Positions 25,701 to 33,175 of a stretch of 59,118 nt of DNA are shown one piece after another. The stretch comes from Candidatus Woesearchaeota archaeon (GTDB lineage Archaea > Nanobdellota > Nanobdellia > Woesearchaeales > GW2011-AR15): assembly GCA_016928835.1 (NCBI GenBank), contig JAFGJW010000017.1, positions 1 through 59,118 on the forward strand. Direction: 5' to 3'. The translations under genes and the position numbers were made by a program. A model generated the notes under the pieces. It searched no databases, was not told where the DNA came from, and saw only the letters and a list, made by a program, of their open reading frames with translations. The first letter of the stretch is position 1; every line of letters starts with the position of its first letter.

Positions 25701-28339
25701 CTGATAATAAATGGGAATACCTCGGAGGAGAGGACTATGGTCAGACAACAGGAAATTTTGACGCTTTTATTAATTATAGCTTTAACATTTCTGAGCTTGG
25801 TCTTTCAATAAACAGAATTCAGAATCTATCCTTTAAAATTGAATACTGTCATTCCGGAGACACTGCCAATCCTGAATGTAACCAGCTAAATGAGCAGCAT
25901 GAAGGTGTTGCTAATGGCCCGCAAAGCATCGGAATTTACAATTTCTCAGGAGGTTCGTGGCTGAACATATCTGAGCTACCAGTTGACAATGATACAAATA
26001 ATGAGCAGAACCATTCTTTTTACACTGATAACTCACTACTGGATTGTATTCAGAATAATATTGTTATGATACGGTTTGAAGTTGATTTCAACCAAACAGG
26101 CTATCAGGATGACATTCTTGTTATTGATTTTCTTCAATTGAATATTTCTTATGGATCTGAGGATCCAGAAGCTGCCTGCACAGATTATGACGATAAATTT
26201 TTGCAGGTTATCAATTATAATGAGTTTTTTGTGATTATCGAAGATACGCAGATTGAGATATATAATTTCTCCAACAACAATCTACTGGACTCGGATAATG
26301 GGACGTATTTTAGATACCTTCCATTGGAACAATTAAAAGTTCATGTATTTGCTCCTCTTTCAATAGATAACATCACTTACACTATCTTTGATTTGAATTA
26401 TTCAAGCAGTGTTAACTTAACTTCAGAAGTGATTGAAAATTATTCTTATACCCTGCCCAGTCTTATTACCAATGTTACATCGATAGTGGCTGTCAACGAC
26501 ACTTTAATCCAGTATAACAAGACACAGTTAAAAATCCCAACACAGGGTCTAGAAGTAAATACAATATTACACTGTCTGGACTTTGATTATTCAAATGCCC
26601 AATGTCAGCAATGGGAACTGGATGAAACTGGTGACTTTGAGTACTATAATGACTCTTCATATATCTATTTTAATGTTTCTTCCTTTGATGCTTTTGGAGG
26701 TGGCCCGGGGGATACGTTGCCCAATTTAACTTCAATTAACATCTATAATGTAACTGGTCTAAGTGGCACACATAAAGGCGGCACTTTGATTGGGCAGGGG
26801 CTCAATGAGACCTTTTATCTAACACCAAACAACCTTTACAGAGCAGAATTTGTTATAATAAATGATGGGCGTAAATGGATAATAGGCGAAGAAGACACTG
26901 CGTATCATAACGGGCTGAATCAAAGCTGGGATATTACCTGGGGAGACATCTGGTATGTGGACGGAGCTAATGCCACAAATTTCACTGGAGGCAACTTCAG
27001 CAATGGCAAAGTCAGTTGGAACCTAAGCTTAGGCGGAACATACGATTCTGGAGACACAGGCGCATTTTACTATGTTGTGAATATTACTACAACACACTCT
27101 AAGAACTATTCTGTATACTTTTACTTGAATGATACTTCAAAAAATAGCGGCAGTACAGATAACTCTGCTTACTTTGTTAGAGATATTTTTGGACCAGGAA
27201 TTACTTTAAATAATCCGGGCAATGAGTATAATTTTTCAGCAGGCCCAATTAATTTCAATTGGACAGCCAAGGATAATGGACCAGATAATTTAAGTTGTGA
27301 TATATTGATTAATGATGTTATTAACCAGACTAACATTACCAGCGAGAATAATGTTCCTAGAGACTACTCTGTCGATAATTTTAAGTCCGGAAAGTATAAT
27401 TGGAGTATTAACTGTACTGATACAAGCGGGAATTTTAACATAAGCGACACAATAAACTTCACAGTGATTGAAGGTCCATTTGATATTTCTATTAGTATAA
27501 GCAGTGACAATCATAGTATTGACCTGAATTGGAGCAGCGCAGCATATGCGATTTCATACAATTTGTATATCATAACAAACTACTCCCAGAACTTTTCATC
27601 AATACCAAATGCTACAGGAATCACTGATTTGAATTGGACAGATTCTGCTGCGAACCTCTCTTTTGAAAGATATTACAAAATAGGAGCAGTCAGAGGCAGT
27701 GCTATTGCTGTCAGTGATAAGACAGCAGGGATGCACAAAAAAGAGCTTGATATTAACTGGAATTTACTAAGTATACCATTTGAGCAACCAAATTGGTTGC
27801 TTTACAATGGAACAAATAATGGCAGAGACATCTTTACTGAACCAGGCAATTGTCTTATCTCTCTTTGGAGATTAAATGCATCAAACCAATCATTTGAAAG
27901 GACAGACTATGATGGCACAGTATGGTTGCCAGCTACAGGTTCAGAAAAATTTACTGGGATAGAGCCAGCTCGTGGATATTGGTTTGAAACTAATCAGCCC
28001 TGTAATGTCACTTTTGTTGGGGTTGTCCCTGAATACAATATATCTGTTGACCTTAAGGAGTATTTTAATGTTGTGGGATGGTTTTCTGGAAAGACAGCAT
28101 TACTTGGAGATGAGACAATACAAAAACCAATAGATGTAGCTCCCTCAGATAGTGTGTGGATCATACATCGCTATGATGAAATAACTGACTGGTTTGAGGT
28201 TACAGTGCACTGGTCAGGTTATGGATGGGTGCCAGCATGGAACAACACAAATTTTACATCAATTCAACCGTTCAAGGGTTATTATTTTGATGCGGTTGAA
28301 GACGCAATATGGAATCTTAATCCGGAGATTGGAACTTAA
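16715..28339 (+). CDS. Giant multi-domain surface protein (3874 residues)
   Basis: Signal peptide at residues 1-26, then an entirely extracellular chain with very many N-x-S/T sequons and no membrane anchor. Visible parts in order: an MG2/Ig-like domain near 385-480; a lectin-like beta domain about 608-790; a six-module Ig-like block about 1002-1568; a segment beginning WWNSSWEKRRPI (1573 on) that resembles DUF2341; a Gly-rich domain about 1846-2052; two tandem domains about 2192-2394; a second copy of the six-module block about 2395-2966; more beta domains; and a GWNL-like C-terminal pair about 3680-3874. The likely role is adhesion or formation of a surface coat. It is followed after 2 nt by the 28342 gene, so 16715-32128 is one long unit. 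Confidence 0.85.
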   Translation: MKLRKIFLVIGTFLAAAIILSSSQSDQKAIFLDKENYGLYEIVQVHLNYSNFKNTRLEISSQAKKFVYPNPVNIIKYVPSIYGTYNISFFKDSVLIDSTEFHVISEDMERETDFEKPKIVISTDKQQYDLNELIVIMICGGDDFTGYELEHIDNQRTYKFFDLDSSPIRILASNPGKHLVILTRNNEVVSETSFYVNGSLSSVLSDETKKLEQKLSTENKSEDVSLGVITSENVTQEQLPFKLVNAKNQSRKFTIVSATLKEGASLTLQQKKLHKVIISIEESSIKRIEFNNLNVDGDLTLGLDEIDDSFFVNNKKTVSSYALDPAQLSFEDALVTVTARGTELWKCKDWNFAQQACLGSWVKIKDITPGKNYSFLLTTQDPGFAETGIATVNTNKPIYHTSETAEIIMVVLDNKGHLVDNAEVHINITTPNNITFTFATQDNEVIKTQRGIYEISFSYTNTEGNYSMFVTAVGNNVNQTMSSYFFVKDFYEFDIIRETPAVTDPWRGAFESKVKIVPFNYEGEYSFTEVLPSSFEVSNFGDAIQSITGNSVLLTWTNLQSNSIVSYTALPPKKSPELYAIGPSYITYNSQKFYEARSWYLAIDPTVYFRIEAQRLDNVGENWIQVNFSNAYYDPIVIATLEISSSQTPSDTPTGVRITNVSSTSVEIRAMKVSENGTQSVAPDNTVFLMVAESGYWDISGFPTIEAGEHTTSNIAYKTSWTADPITMDAGWAGNAEFFHNPVTTNDLDFIETYARGSAQADAPTVTNFNLALNAMEIDKEFTHSSETVHYIVIERTSGSFIDGGGRSIEYSVERSADQIQQYGSGNNPEPHSLSQTPAWGIVDMIGEDGGDGHFDNWEDSPFGASNVVPYSQEDVYRDTETTHTAEEVSFFIVNDTFYYDQNKPPNVTSLNYPPNGANISSPVDFNFTVVDDFGIENCSLYMNISGWTIQGSNSNVLNNTNTNITISVPDGRYRWNVKCIDDALPFKYGWHDVNYTITADSSAPNVTNLQFNPSSQIVNLPVNITVDITEFIGTDAVIAKIVLPNSTQFNLTMSDTEGDGVFNLTFVYTGLVGQYNVTILANDTLGSLNDTVTAGFNVSLEDLSLVTDKPEYVVGEMVYIFGTGFNYTENITLVIYNPTNDPVNESLYPKDVISNLTGGINDSWYIPTDQMLGTYRINATDKTNPGRSIEVTFEIVSAIITTDQSGYEQGNWANITGYNWDSGVNVTMNITDENGRLVYGPVNVTSNASGWINDSWFVPYNATIGDHIIAAYEPSYPAKLDDYTFAVTARTVTLSVDYPWYKEGEQINITGTGFSPNANITINIFNSTGQSVSGYPGDVTSNSTGHINCSIIMSGLPEGTYTINATDQNYTNLNAYTTFEVVVAQILADKSSYNDGETVYLTGSYWDRFVNVTIDIVNITGQSETGYPQNVSSNITGGFDHTWVARAIGLTEVVYNVSAWQPDDVTEDASTNFSVFRQAVIETDKNFYVQKEVVNITGRLYMPNDYITLWIKSLNNGGTALGYPKILPTDTGGNLDHLFNISIYCEGEYTVIGTDQTFPVLLNDSKNFTVRPWWNSSWEKRRPIMLTNPDNEDYAEIGIELNITGLDGYVSSCMDELRIISTMTGQIINLNHLGGDDSTYCEVRFIANISANAVNESNYYVYYNNSQAAYPNYTNIILPYGTGKDGDLLVSSLDTIINNYTFINQNQSAGSWNISVNDSSEFSVGDEILLIQVQNGTTACGAGDYEFHIIKAICGNNLTLTTPIENDYCYNNPNTVSTDCTDTISGFDSALAQVVKVPHYRNVTVQSSASITAPNWTGYEGGILVFRVLGNTTVFGEINVTGRGFRGGQDGTNDDSEGGTGEGIAGWGYNPEAGDYPSGDWEVSGDCMQDPNGIGGAGSWCSNDNGGDPGAGGGYGTVGQSVVQDQGQSLSEGGVEIGYSDLSRMYFGGGGGAGSDNDNANPEGDGGRGGGIIYIVSKNLDGSIISSDGHEGYGDSGVTTSATGGGGAGGTIWLSANNLVFQTVSASGGLGGDDGSEPGGIGGNGRIRLDYNTKTGTSNPNPGYEGSAPTQYYSTDVDAIVGSVQQYFICEPIDAVTPNITVNSPPNYYNTTDSTPEINFTITDDLDTILNYTVFIDYIVNGQNGTVNNGTSKTLNISTLTQGPHTILIEGKDDYSNAKNSSVLYITIDYTGPSTNITDPINFTNTSEDTYTVVANAADQYLYVDTTTFLYRENNTASWKPACNDHQVIGGSAQCIWDLTLLTDGDSYQLRAYSNDTLGNVGDNYTVYNLTIDRQGPISNLTAPVNYTNITSDYNVVAVSSDLYSGIDTVVFEYRENSTTTWKLIGKDEQAPYSSTWHISSLPDGNTYQIRAYANDTLGNIGNYDVSYNITLDRTPPNIQNLQAVPSPQKLGLGVDITANITDLYSQISNVEARIVLPNSSQINLTMTDPESDSVYNAHFTGTLIIGMYNVTIFVNDSLGNSNISEKINFAVEYYTLSLSTDKESYIVQETVYVVGRGFSSYSNITVNVFNSTGQSIGVYPYDILSNATGDINNSWYIPFGQTLGAYTINATDKEDSSRSIITTFDIVTAVIESDKWIYQQGEMVNITGYNWDPGFDVTINITDQNGQLAYGPINVTGNASGWINHSWFSDYNATLGVHTIYAYEPSAPSKNDDYSFTITQRPVYLQLDYPWYKEGQQVNITGFGFSPYTNVTIKVYNSTGQSISDYPKNISSNNTGAINNSFTINNLQLGNYTINASDIMYENLNNYTLFEIVNQTLSTNKNQYVNGENVLIIGQYWSRLTNITVLIINSTGQSLPGYPKNVTTTANGILSDSCLAETLIQGTELFNLTAYNPYTPSENASTNFTVMRVAILDTDKNEYHQYELVNITGLYYTNHGEVQLIIRTLDGTKYAYYYPKTIMADSEGEINHLFNNTDICSGEYIVEAHDLTVSSLAANATFNITILKDNSSLQTANSSAPYGSYNLYAGPYVNTTASDNKWEYLGGEDYGQTTGNFDAFINYSFNISELGLSINRIQNLSFKIEYCHSGDTANPECNQLNEQHEGVANGPQSIGIYNFSGGSWLNISELPVDNDTNNEQNHSFYTDNSLLDCIQNNIVMIRFEVDFNQTGYQDDILVIDFLQLNISYGSEDPEAACTDYDDKFLQVINYNEFFVIIEDTQIEIYNFSNNNLLDSDNGTYFRYLPLEQLKVHVFAPLSIDNITYTIFDLNYSSSVNLTSEVIENYSYTLPSLITNVTSIVAVNDTLIQYNKTQLKIPTQGLEVNTILHCLDFDYSNAQCQQWELDETGDFEYYNDSSYIYFNVSSFDAFGGGPGDTLPNLTSINIYNVTGLSGTHKGGTLIGQGLNETFYLTPNNLYRAEFVIINDGRKWIIGEEDTAYHNGLNQSWDITWGDIWYVDGANATNFTGGNFSNGKVSWNLSLGGTYDSGDTGAFYYVVNITTTHSKNYSVYFYLNDTSKNSGSTDNSAYFVRDIFGPGITLNNPGNEYNFSAGPINFNWTAKDNGPDNLSCDILINDVINQTNITSENNVPRDYSVDNFKSGKYNWSINCTDTSGNFNISDTINFTVIEGPFDISISISSDNHSIDLNWSSAAYAISYNLYIITNYSQNFSSIPNATGITDLNWTDSAANLSFERYYKIGAVRGSAIAVSDKTAGMHKKELDINWNLLSIPFEQPNWLLYNGTNNGRDIFTEPGNCLISLWRLNASNQSFERTDYDGTVWLPATGSEKFTGIEPARGYWFETNQPCNVTFVGVVPEYNISVDLKEYFNVVGWFSGKTALLGDETIQKPIDVAPSDSVWIIHRYDEITDWFEVTVHWSGYGWVPAWNNTNFTSIQPFKGYYFDAVEDAIWNLNPEIGT
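19719..21416 (+). repeat. First copy of the duplicated six-module block in the giant gene
   Basis: It encodes about residues 1002-1568. Modules of about 95 residues run in the same order as in 23897-25607. Matching landmarks include NLQFNPS/NLQAVPS, DKPEYVVGE/DKESYIVQE, ITGYNWD, YPWYKEG and INHLF-type ends. The similarity is clear at protein level; DNA identity is lower, so the duplication is not recent. Confidence 0.8.
22250..22870 (+). other. Gly-rich domain segment with G8 and G7 tracts inside the giant gene
   Basis: It encodes about residues 1846-2052, dominated by GG and GGG runs with Asp, Asn and Ser, and is much more G-rich than the flanking DNA. A run of eight G lies at 22451-22458 and a run of seven at 22733-22739. 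It follows the DUF2341-like segment. Similar Gly-rich stretches are seen in other very large secreted proteins. Confidence 0.7.
23897..25607 (+). repeat. Second copy of the duplicated six-module block in the giant gene
   Basis: It encodes about residues 2395-2966 and aligns in order with 19719-21416. The strongest pair is the YPWYKEG module, with ITGTGFSPNANITI in copy one against ITGFGFSPYTNVTI in copy two. Confidence 0.8.
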
Positions 28340-28341
28340 AA

Positions 28342-30384
28342 ATGAAAAAAAGGCTAGTAAAATCTAATTTGTTAAACATAGGAAAATTGATTTTAATCTT
28401 TATGAATTTAATTTTTCTATCTACTTCTGTATTTGCTGTGCCGCTGCCTCATGGTATTGATGGGACTGTTTATGAGTTGGATGGGATTACCCAAGTACCT
28501 TCAACAGTCATGTTCAGTGTCAATGATACAACATCAGGCTATTTTATCAGCGGCTATGTTGGTAGAGGAAAAAACACTGGAAAATATTCTGTTGTTATAA
28601 ATGGAGAGGATAATGATGTTATTGAGATTATGGCATGGAACAGAGAACATATTGCTAACAGAACTGTTGTTTTGAAAGGAGTAATGCACAATATCAGTCT
28701 TACTCTGAATATGACCTATGCAAACAATGCCCCGAATATCACATCTACTCCTGTTGTTAATGCAACAGTTGGAGTACTTTATTGGTATGATGTTGAGGCT
28801 GTCGATGCAGATAATGACATACTAAATTATTCTTTATTACACAAACCAGACGGAATGAACATGGACTCTTATACAGGAGTTATTACTTGGACACCTACGT
28901 TTTCCCAAGTTGGTGAAAATAATATCACTGTTAGAGTAAGTGACGGTTTTGCACATACAGAGCAAAGTTTTTGTATATATGTTAATCAAGTAATTAATCA
29001 TAATCCAGAAATAGTCTCTGAACCTATCCTTACTGTTACCGAAGATACCTCTTATAAATATCAGGTAGAGGCTTTTGATGAGGACAATGACACACTTCGA
29101 TACTATCTTATAGCACGTCCTGTAGGCATGAGTATCAACCAGACAGATGGGATGATAAATTGGCTGCCAACAAATGATAATGTTGGTTCACATTATATTA
29201 TGATACTTGTCATAGATAGCATGTTTGGTTCTGCCACACAGGAATACAACTTAACTGTTCTTAATGTTAATGACCCCCCTGAGATTGTCTCAGAGCCAAA
29301 AACTACTGCTTACCTTCAAAGACTCTATTTTTACGATGTAGATGCTGTTGATCCAGATAATGACAACCTTGTCTATTCACTGCTGGAGTCTCCTGATGGA
29401 ATGAGGATCAATAGAAAGACAGGGTGGCTTATGTGGGTGCCAAGGACAAACCCAAATACTTGGCATAAAGTGATTGTTCAGGCATCAGATGGTGAATTTA
29501 GTGCTACCCAGGAATTTGAAATTTATGTTATTAGAACCAAAAAAAATTGGTTCAAAAAGGAGAAAAATATTTTTACTGTCTCCCCAGAAGAAGACATGGC
29601 AGTTGTTAATGTGAAATTCTATACAGAACAGGATTTAGAGGATATGGATATTAATATTGGTATCCTTTCGCAAAAACCAAAGGAAATTGAGAGTATACCA
29701 AAAAAGGTCTACAAATATCTTAGATTTGAAAAAGATAGAGAGTTTGATTTTGACAAGGTAATAATAGAGTTTAAAGTGCTTAATGGATGGCTGAATGACT
29801 ATAAAATCTACCCGGAGGATATTACCCTCTACAGGTACTTGAACGATTGGACACCACTTTCAACTAAATTAACATCAATTGAAAATGAGTACACATACTA
29901 TGAAGCGGAATCATCTGGCTTTAGTTATTTTGCCATAATTGCTGAAAAAGCTGAATATGCTGAACCTGAGATAGATGAGGATGCCTTACTAAAGAATCCA
30001 TTTGTGATCCTTGGTGAAGTCTATTATAAAGATGGTGAGCCATTAGATGAAAACATGGAATTCAGCCTAGTAAATAACAGAACTAAGCAGGAAGTGCATG
30101 GAGAAACCGGTTTACCCAACTCAAATAATTACCAGGCAGTTATCCATGGCAACAAGGATGATATTGCTGTGATCTCTATGGGTGAGAATGATCAAAAGGT
30201 AATATCATTAATAAAATTAACAGGGGATGTAATTAAAAAAGACATTCTGCTTAATATCACCAAAGAAGAGTATCAAAAACTTAAAAAAAGATTATCTAAC
30301 AAAATATTAATAATCAGTATAGTATTATTAAACCTCGGGGTGCTAGCTGTCGTTGGTTATAGGACATTTAAAAATGAGAAATAA
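28342..30384 (+). CDS. Anchored surface protein with three cadherin-like Ig domains and a PGF-pre-PGF-like domain
   Basis: A 680-residue protein. A signal segment (about 10-32) is followed by an N-terminal domain (GTVYELDGITQVPS) shared with the next gene. Three tandem domains of about 90 residues carry the YDVEAVDADND and PDGM...TGVI-W-PT pattern of putative Ig/dystroglycan-type modules. Residues about 410-545 resemble the PGF-pre-PGF domain, ending GFSYFAIIAEK. Another GEVYYKDGE domain follows, then a C-terminal helix (about 655-672) with a short basic tail. It lies 2 nt after the giant gene and overlaps the next gene by 11 bp. Confidence 0.8.
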   Translation: MKKRLVKSNLLNIGKLILIFMNLIFLSTSVFAVPLPHGIDGTVYELDGITQVPSTVMFSVNDTTSGYFISGYVGRGKNTGKYSVVINGEDNDVIEIMAWNREHIANRTVVLKGVMHNISLTLNMTYANNAPNITSTPVVNATVGVLYWYDVEAVDADNDILNYSLLHKPDGMNMDSYTGVITWTPTFSQVGENNITVRVSDGFAHTEQSFCIYVNQVINHNPEIVSEPILTVTEDTSYKYQVEAFDEDNDTLRYYLIARPVGMSINQTDGMINWLPTNDNVGSHYIMILVIDSMFGSATQEYNLTVLNVNDPPEIVSEPKTTAYLQRLYFYDVDAVDPDNDNLVYSLLESPDGMRINRKTGWLMWVPRTNPNTWHKVIVQASDGEFSATQEFEIYVIRTKKNWFKKEKNIFTVSPEEDMAVVNVKFYTEQDLEDMDINIGILSQKPKEIESIPKKVYKYLRFEKDREFDFDKVIIEFKVLNGWLNDYKIYPEDITLYRYLNDWTPLSTKLTSIENEYTYYEAESSGFSYFAIIAEKAEYAEPEIDEDALLKNPFVILGEVYYKDGEPLDENMEFSLVNNRTKQEVHGETGLPNSNNYQAVIHGNKDDIAVISMGENDQKVISLIKLTGDVIKKDILLNITKEEYQKLKKRLSNKILIISIVLLNLGVLAVVGYRTFKNEK

Positions 30385-32128
30385 TTACTTTTGTGCGTTG
30401 TGTGTAGTACTAGTTATAGTCTTTTCCAGGCTGGTTGCTAGCCCGCCTCCTGAGCCGAAGACAGTGTATGGAACAGTATACATGTCAGATGAAGTTACAC
30501 AAGCGCCCTCTGGTACAGATATTATGATAAACAACACAAATCTGTCTCAGGTTACTTATGCAAAAACATATGGTCCTCCAACCCAGACAGGCAGATATTC
30601 TGCAGTTATACTTGCTTCTGAAGGAGACTTGATATATGTGAGGGCATGGAATGCTACCCAGTATGGTTATAATACAGGTACAATGGGCCCAACAAGAGTT
30701 AATGTTGATATAACTCTCAATATTTCTCGTCCAAGTGAAACCAATGTTACAATTACAGTGCCCCAAGACCATTCATTTTATAATATGGGCGCTGACTTTA
30801 ATGTAACTGCATTTATTCAAGTCTTGGGAAATAATGGCTTGGATTGTAATGCCACCATTAGCTTTTCCAATAGCAGTGTAATTGTCTTATTTTCAGGCGA
30901 AAACAATGATATTGATCTAGGTAATATCTTGCTTTGGGATTCTGTTACTGTTGTATGGAATGTTACTGCAAATCAAACAGGTTTTACTAATATCGCAGTA
31001 GATGCTTCTTGCGGCTCGGACGGTATAAATCTTGAAGGATTAAATAGTGATACTGTTATAAATATCTCTTCTTCAGACTATCTTGCCCCAAACATTACCT
31101 TGATTGCACCAGAAAATAACACAAGGCAGAACAACCCAGTCGTCTTCTATTACAATGTAACTGATGGTTCTCCTATTATGAACTGTTCTCTTATAGTTGA
31201 TAATGTTATTGTTGCTACCACACCGAATCCCTTGAGAAATGCCTTATTAAATTTTACTCAGACAATATCCACTAAGAACAACTGGTGGGCTATAAATTGC
31301 ACAGATTCTTCCTCAAGTCATAATACAGGCAGTGCAGGCTTTTATAACCTCACAATCAATAGTTTTCCTAGTGTTTCAGTAATAGATATCCTGGATCCAA
31401 TAGACCTGTTTGCTGCATCTGCAAGAACTATTATATGTAATGGGACAATTTTTGATGAGGACGGATATCCTGATATAGCAAATGTGAATGCTACCCTTTT
31501 CAACATAGATTATGGCAGTTATCATGAGGATAGTGATAATAATAGTATACACTACACAGATACAAGCTGCACTATTTATAATCAAGTGGGGAATATGGCT
31601 GACTTTAATTGTAGTTTTGATGTGGTGTACTATGCCTTAAACGGAAGCTGGGTTTGTAATGTTACTGTGGGTGATTTGATAAATGCCAGTAACAGTTCTG
31701 AGGTTTATGCAACAGTTAATGAATTACTGGCAATAGGTGCAGATCCCTCCTTTATTAACTATGGTGATTTGGGGATAACAGAGGAGTCTCCAATGGATCT
31801 GATTGTAAATATCACCAACTATGGGAACATACTGTTGGATTTGGAGCTGTATGGTTATGCAATCGATGACAATGATGGGCTGGCAATGAATTGTACAAAA
31901 AGCAATATCTCTGTTGACTGGGAAAGATTTGATTTGGATTCTGGAACAGACTATGCTCTGATGACAGCTTTGCAGAACAAGTCTTCTCCAAATTCAATTA
32001 ATTTTAACCTCCCGCCAAGAACAGAGATTCAGGAATCTGCTAAGGAAACATATTGGAAGTTGAAAATTCCAGAATTGACAGGCGGTATTTGCAATGGGAA
32101 GATAGTTTTTACAGCTGTCCCAGACTGA
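30374..32128 (+). CDS. Secreted surface protein, N-terminal domain as in 28342 and C-terminal domain as in 15525
   Basis: From ATG 30374 (MRNNYF) it has 584 residues; an upstream in-frame GTG at 30353 would add seven residues before the signal peptide and is less likely. A signal peptide (about 4-22) is followed by GTVYMSDEVTQAPSG, the same type of domain that starts the 28342 protein. Ig-like domains follow, and a C-terminal region from about residue 330 aligns with the 15525 protein (LAMNC, TYWKLKIP, GGICNGKI). There is no C-terminal anchor. It is the last gene of the giant-protein unit. Confidence 0.75.
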   Translation: MRNNYFCALCVVLVIVFSRLVASPPPEPKTVYGTVYMSDEVTQAPSGTDIMINNTNLSQVTYAKTYGPPTQTGRYSAVILASEGDLIYVRAWNATQYGYNTGTMGPTRVNVDITLNISRPSETNVTITVPQDHSFYNMGADFNVTAFIQVLGNNGLDCNATISFSNSSVIVLFSGENNDIDLGNILLWDSVTVVWNVTANQTGFTNIAVDASCGSDGINLEGLNSDTVINISSSDYLAPNITLIAPENNTRQNNPVVFYYNVTDGSPIMNCSLIVDNVIVATTPNPLRNALLNFTQTISTKNNWWAINCTDSSSSHNTGSAGFYNLTINSFPSVSVIDILDPIDLFAASARTIICNGTIFDEDGYPDIANVNATLFNIDYGSYHEDSDNNSIHYTDTSCTIYNQVGNMADFNCSFDVVYYALNGSWVCNVTVGDLINASNSSEVYATVNELLAIGADPSFINYGDLGITEESPMDLIVNITNYGNILLDLELYGYAIDDNDGLAMNCTKSNISVDWERFDLDSGTDYALMTALQNKSSPNSINFNLPPRTEIQESAKETYWKLKIPELTGGICNGKIVFTAVPD

Positions 32129-32366
32129 TTCTTTGCGGTGTTTTTTACAGTTTCTCGTCTAATGAATGTTTAAATAATTAATTAAATAGTTATGTTAATT
32201 AGATAGTGTATTAAATTATTTCAAGTAAATTATAATATTTTAAAAATAATAATCTTAAATTACATATAAATAAATTTAAGATATTATTAATTATGGATAA
32301 TAACTTTAACAATTATATAATCTAGTATACATGCTTATTTCTAGTAGTTAATTAAAAAAACGAAAT

Positions 32367-32376
32367 GTTTAAATAC
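32367..32376 (+). promoter_or_regulatory. BRE/TATA promoter for the ArsR-type regulator
   Basis: GTTTAAATAC preceded by CGAAAT (BRE-like). Predicted transcription start is near 32400. Confidence 0.6.
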
Positions 32377-32401
32377 TAGTTGTATAATTATATTACTTAA
32401 C

Positions 32402-32415
32402 ATACAAATTTGTAT
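32402..32415. promoter_or_regulatory. 14-bp perfect palindrome, candidate operator
   Basis: ATACAAATTTGTAT is a perfect inverted repeat placed at the predicted transcription start. It is where a dimeric ArsR-type repressor encoded at 32459 could bind to control its own unit. Its right half runs into TGTATACTAA. Confidence 0.5.
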
Positions 32416-32458
32416 ACTAATGGGGTTAAAATAACAAAAAGGGGAAAAGGATACAACA

Positions 32459-33055
32459 ATGGAGCTAGAGTCTTTATTTAGCAGTACACGGTGGGAAATT
32501 CTAAAAGCATTATCCAAAAAAAGTTATTCTCCTATTGAACTTTCTGAACTCCTAAACACAACCCCAGCAAATATCAGCCAGCAGTTAAGACTGCTTGAAT
32601 TGGCGGGGTTAGTGGCCAGTGAGAGGGCATCTACTGCAGAGAGAGGTAAGCCCAGAGTACTATATTCTCTGGCAAATAATTTCTCATATCTTATCCTAAC
32701 ATCAAAATCATTTGCAGATAAAAGGTTGCTTCCGCTAACAACATACCACAATTTTATACTTAAATCCTGGTTTTTAGACAATGTTGAGCACCATACTATA
32801 ATTTCAAAATTCTATTGGGAGCTTGAGCCATATTTGGATTATATAAGATCAGTTGTACTTAATCTGAGTAAAAGAGAACTTGAAATAATTGTTATTGCAG
32901 ATGAACCTGAAAAAGTGAAGATTACATCCAAAGAGGTGAGAACTACCATTCTTACAAGTAATGAGTTTTCTAATCTTAATCTTTCAAAATATGAATTGCA
33001 TGTATTATATGATCCTGAACAGTTAGTTTTGGGGAAAAAGAGGGATAAAAGATGA
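32459..33055 (+). CDS. ArsR-type winged-helix transcriptional regulator
   Basis: A 198-residue protein. Residues 1-75 are an ArsR-like winged HTH: RWEILKALSKKSYSPIELS, then recognition helix TTPANISQQLRLLELAGL, then a wing ending in PRVLYSL. The remaining 120 residues form an alpha/beta region of unknown role, possibly an effector or dimer domain; the cysteine metal site of classical ArsR is absent. It overlaps the 33052 small ORF by ATGA and lies upstream of two secreted paralogues, so it is a candidate regulator of them. Confidence 0.85.
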   Translation: MELESLFSSTRWEILKALSKKSYSPIELSELLNTTPANISQQLRLLELAGLVASERASTAERGKPRVLYSLANNFSYLILTSKSFADKRLLPLTTYHNFILKSWFLDNVEHHTIISKFYWELEPYLDYIRSVVLNLSKRELEIIVIADEPEKVKITSKEVRTTILTSNEFSNLNLSKYELHVLYDPEQLVLGKKRDKR

Positions 33056-33153
33056 ACATAAACAGGATTTGGGAGCATCCAATTACTGTTGAGTTCATTG
33101 AAGAGCTGACATTTATGCAGCTCAAGAGCTTATGCTCTAAATTAGAACATTAA
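33052..33153 (+). CDS. 33-residue small ORF coupled to the ArsR gene
   Basis: ATG 33052 overlaps the regulator's stop (ATGA). The product begins MNINRIWEHP and ends in SLCSKLEH, with one amphipathic helical stretch. It ends 22 nt before the surface gene and immediately ahead of that gene's strong SD. It could be a real small protein or a spacer ORF that maintains translational coupling. Nothing else identifies it. Confidence 0.4.
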   Translation: MNINRIWEHPITVEFIEELTFMQLKSLCSKLEH

Positions 33154-33175
33154 GAGGAAGGAGGTTTGAGAAAAA

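Larger units (their letters stand above)
32129..32458. other. AT-rich intergenic control region of the ArsR-surface unit
   Basis: 330 bp with no gene. The first 30 bases hold a T-rich stretch that may end the upstream unit. The middle is nearly pure A/T with repeated TTAATTAA-type words. The last 100 bases hold a TATA box, a 14-bp palindrome at the predicted transcription start and the TGTATACTAA motif. Confidence 0.6.
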
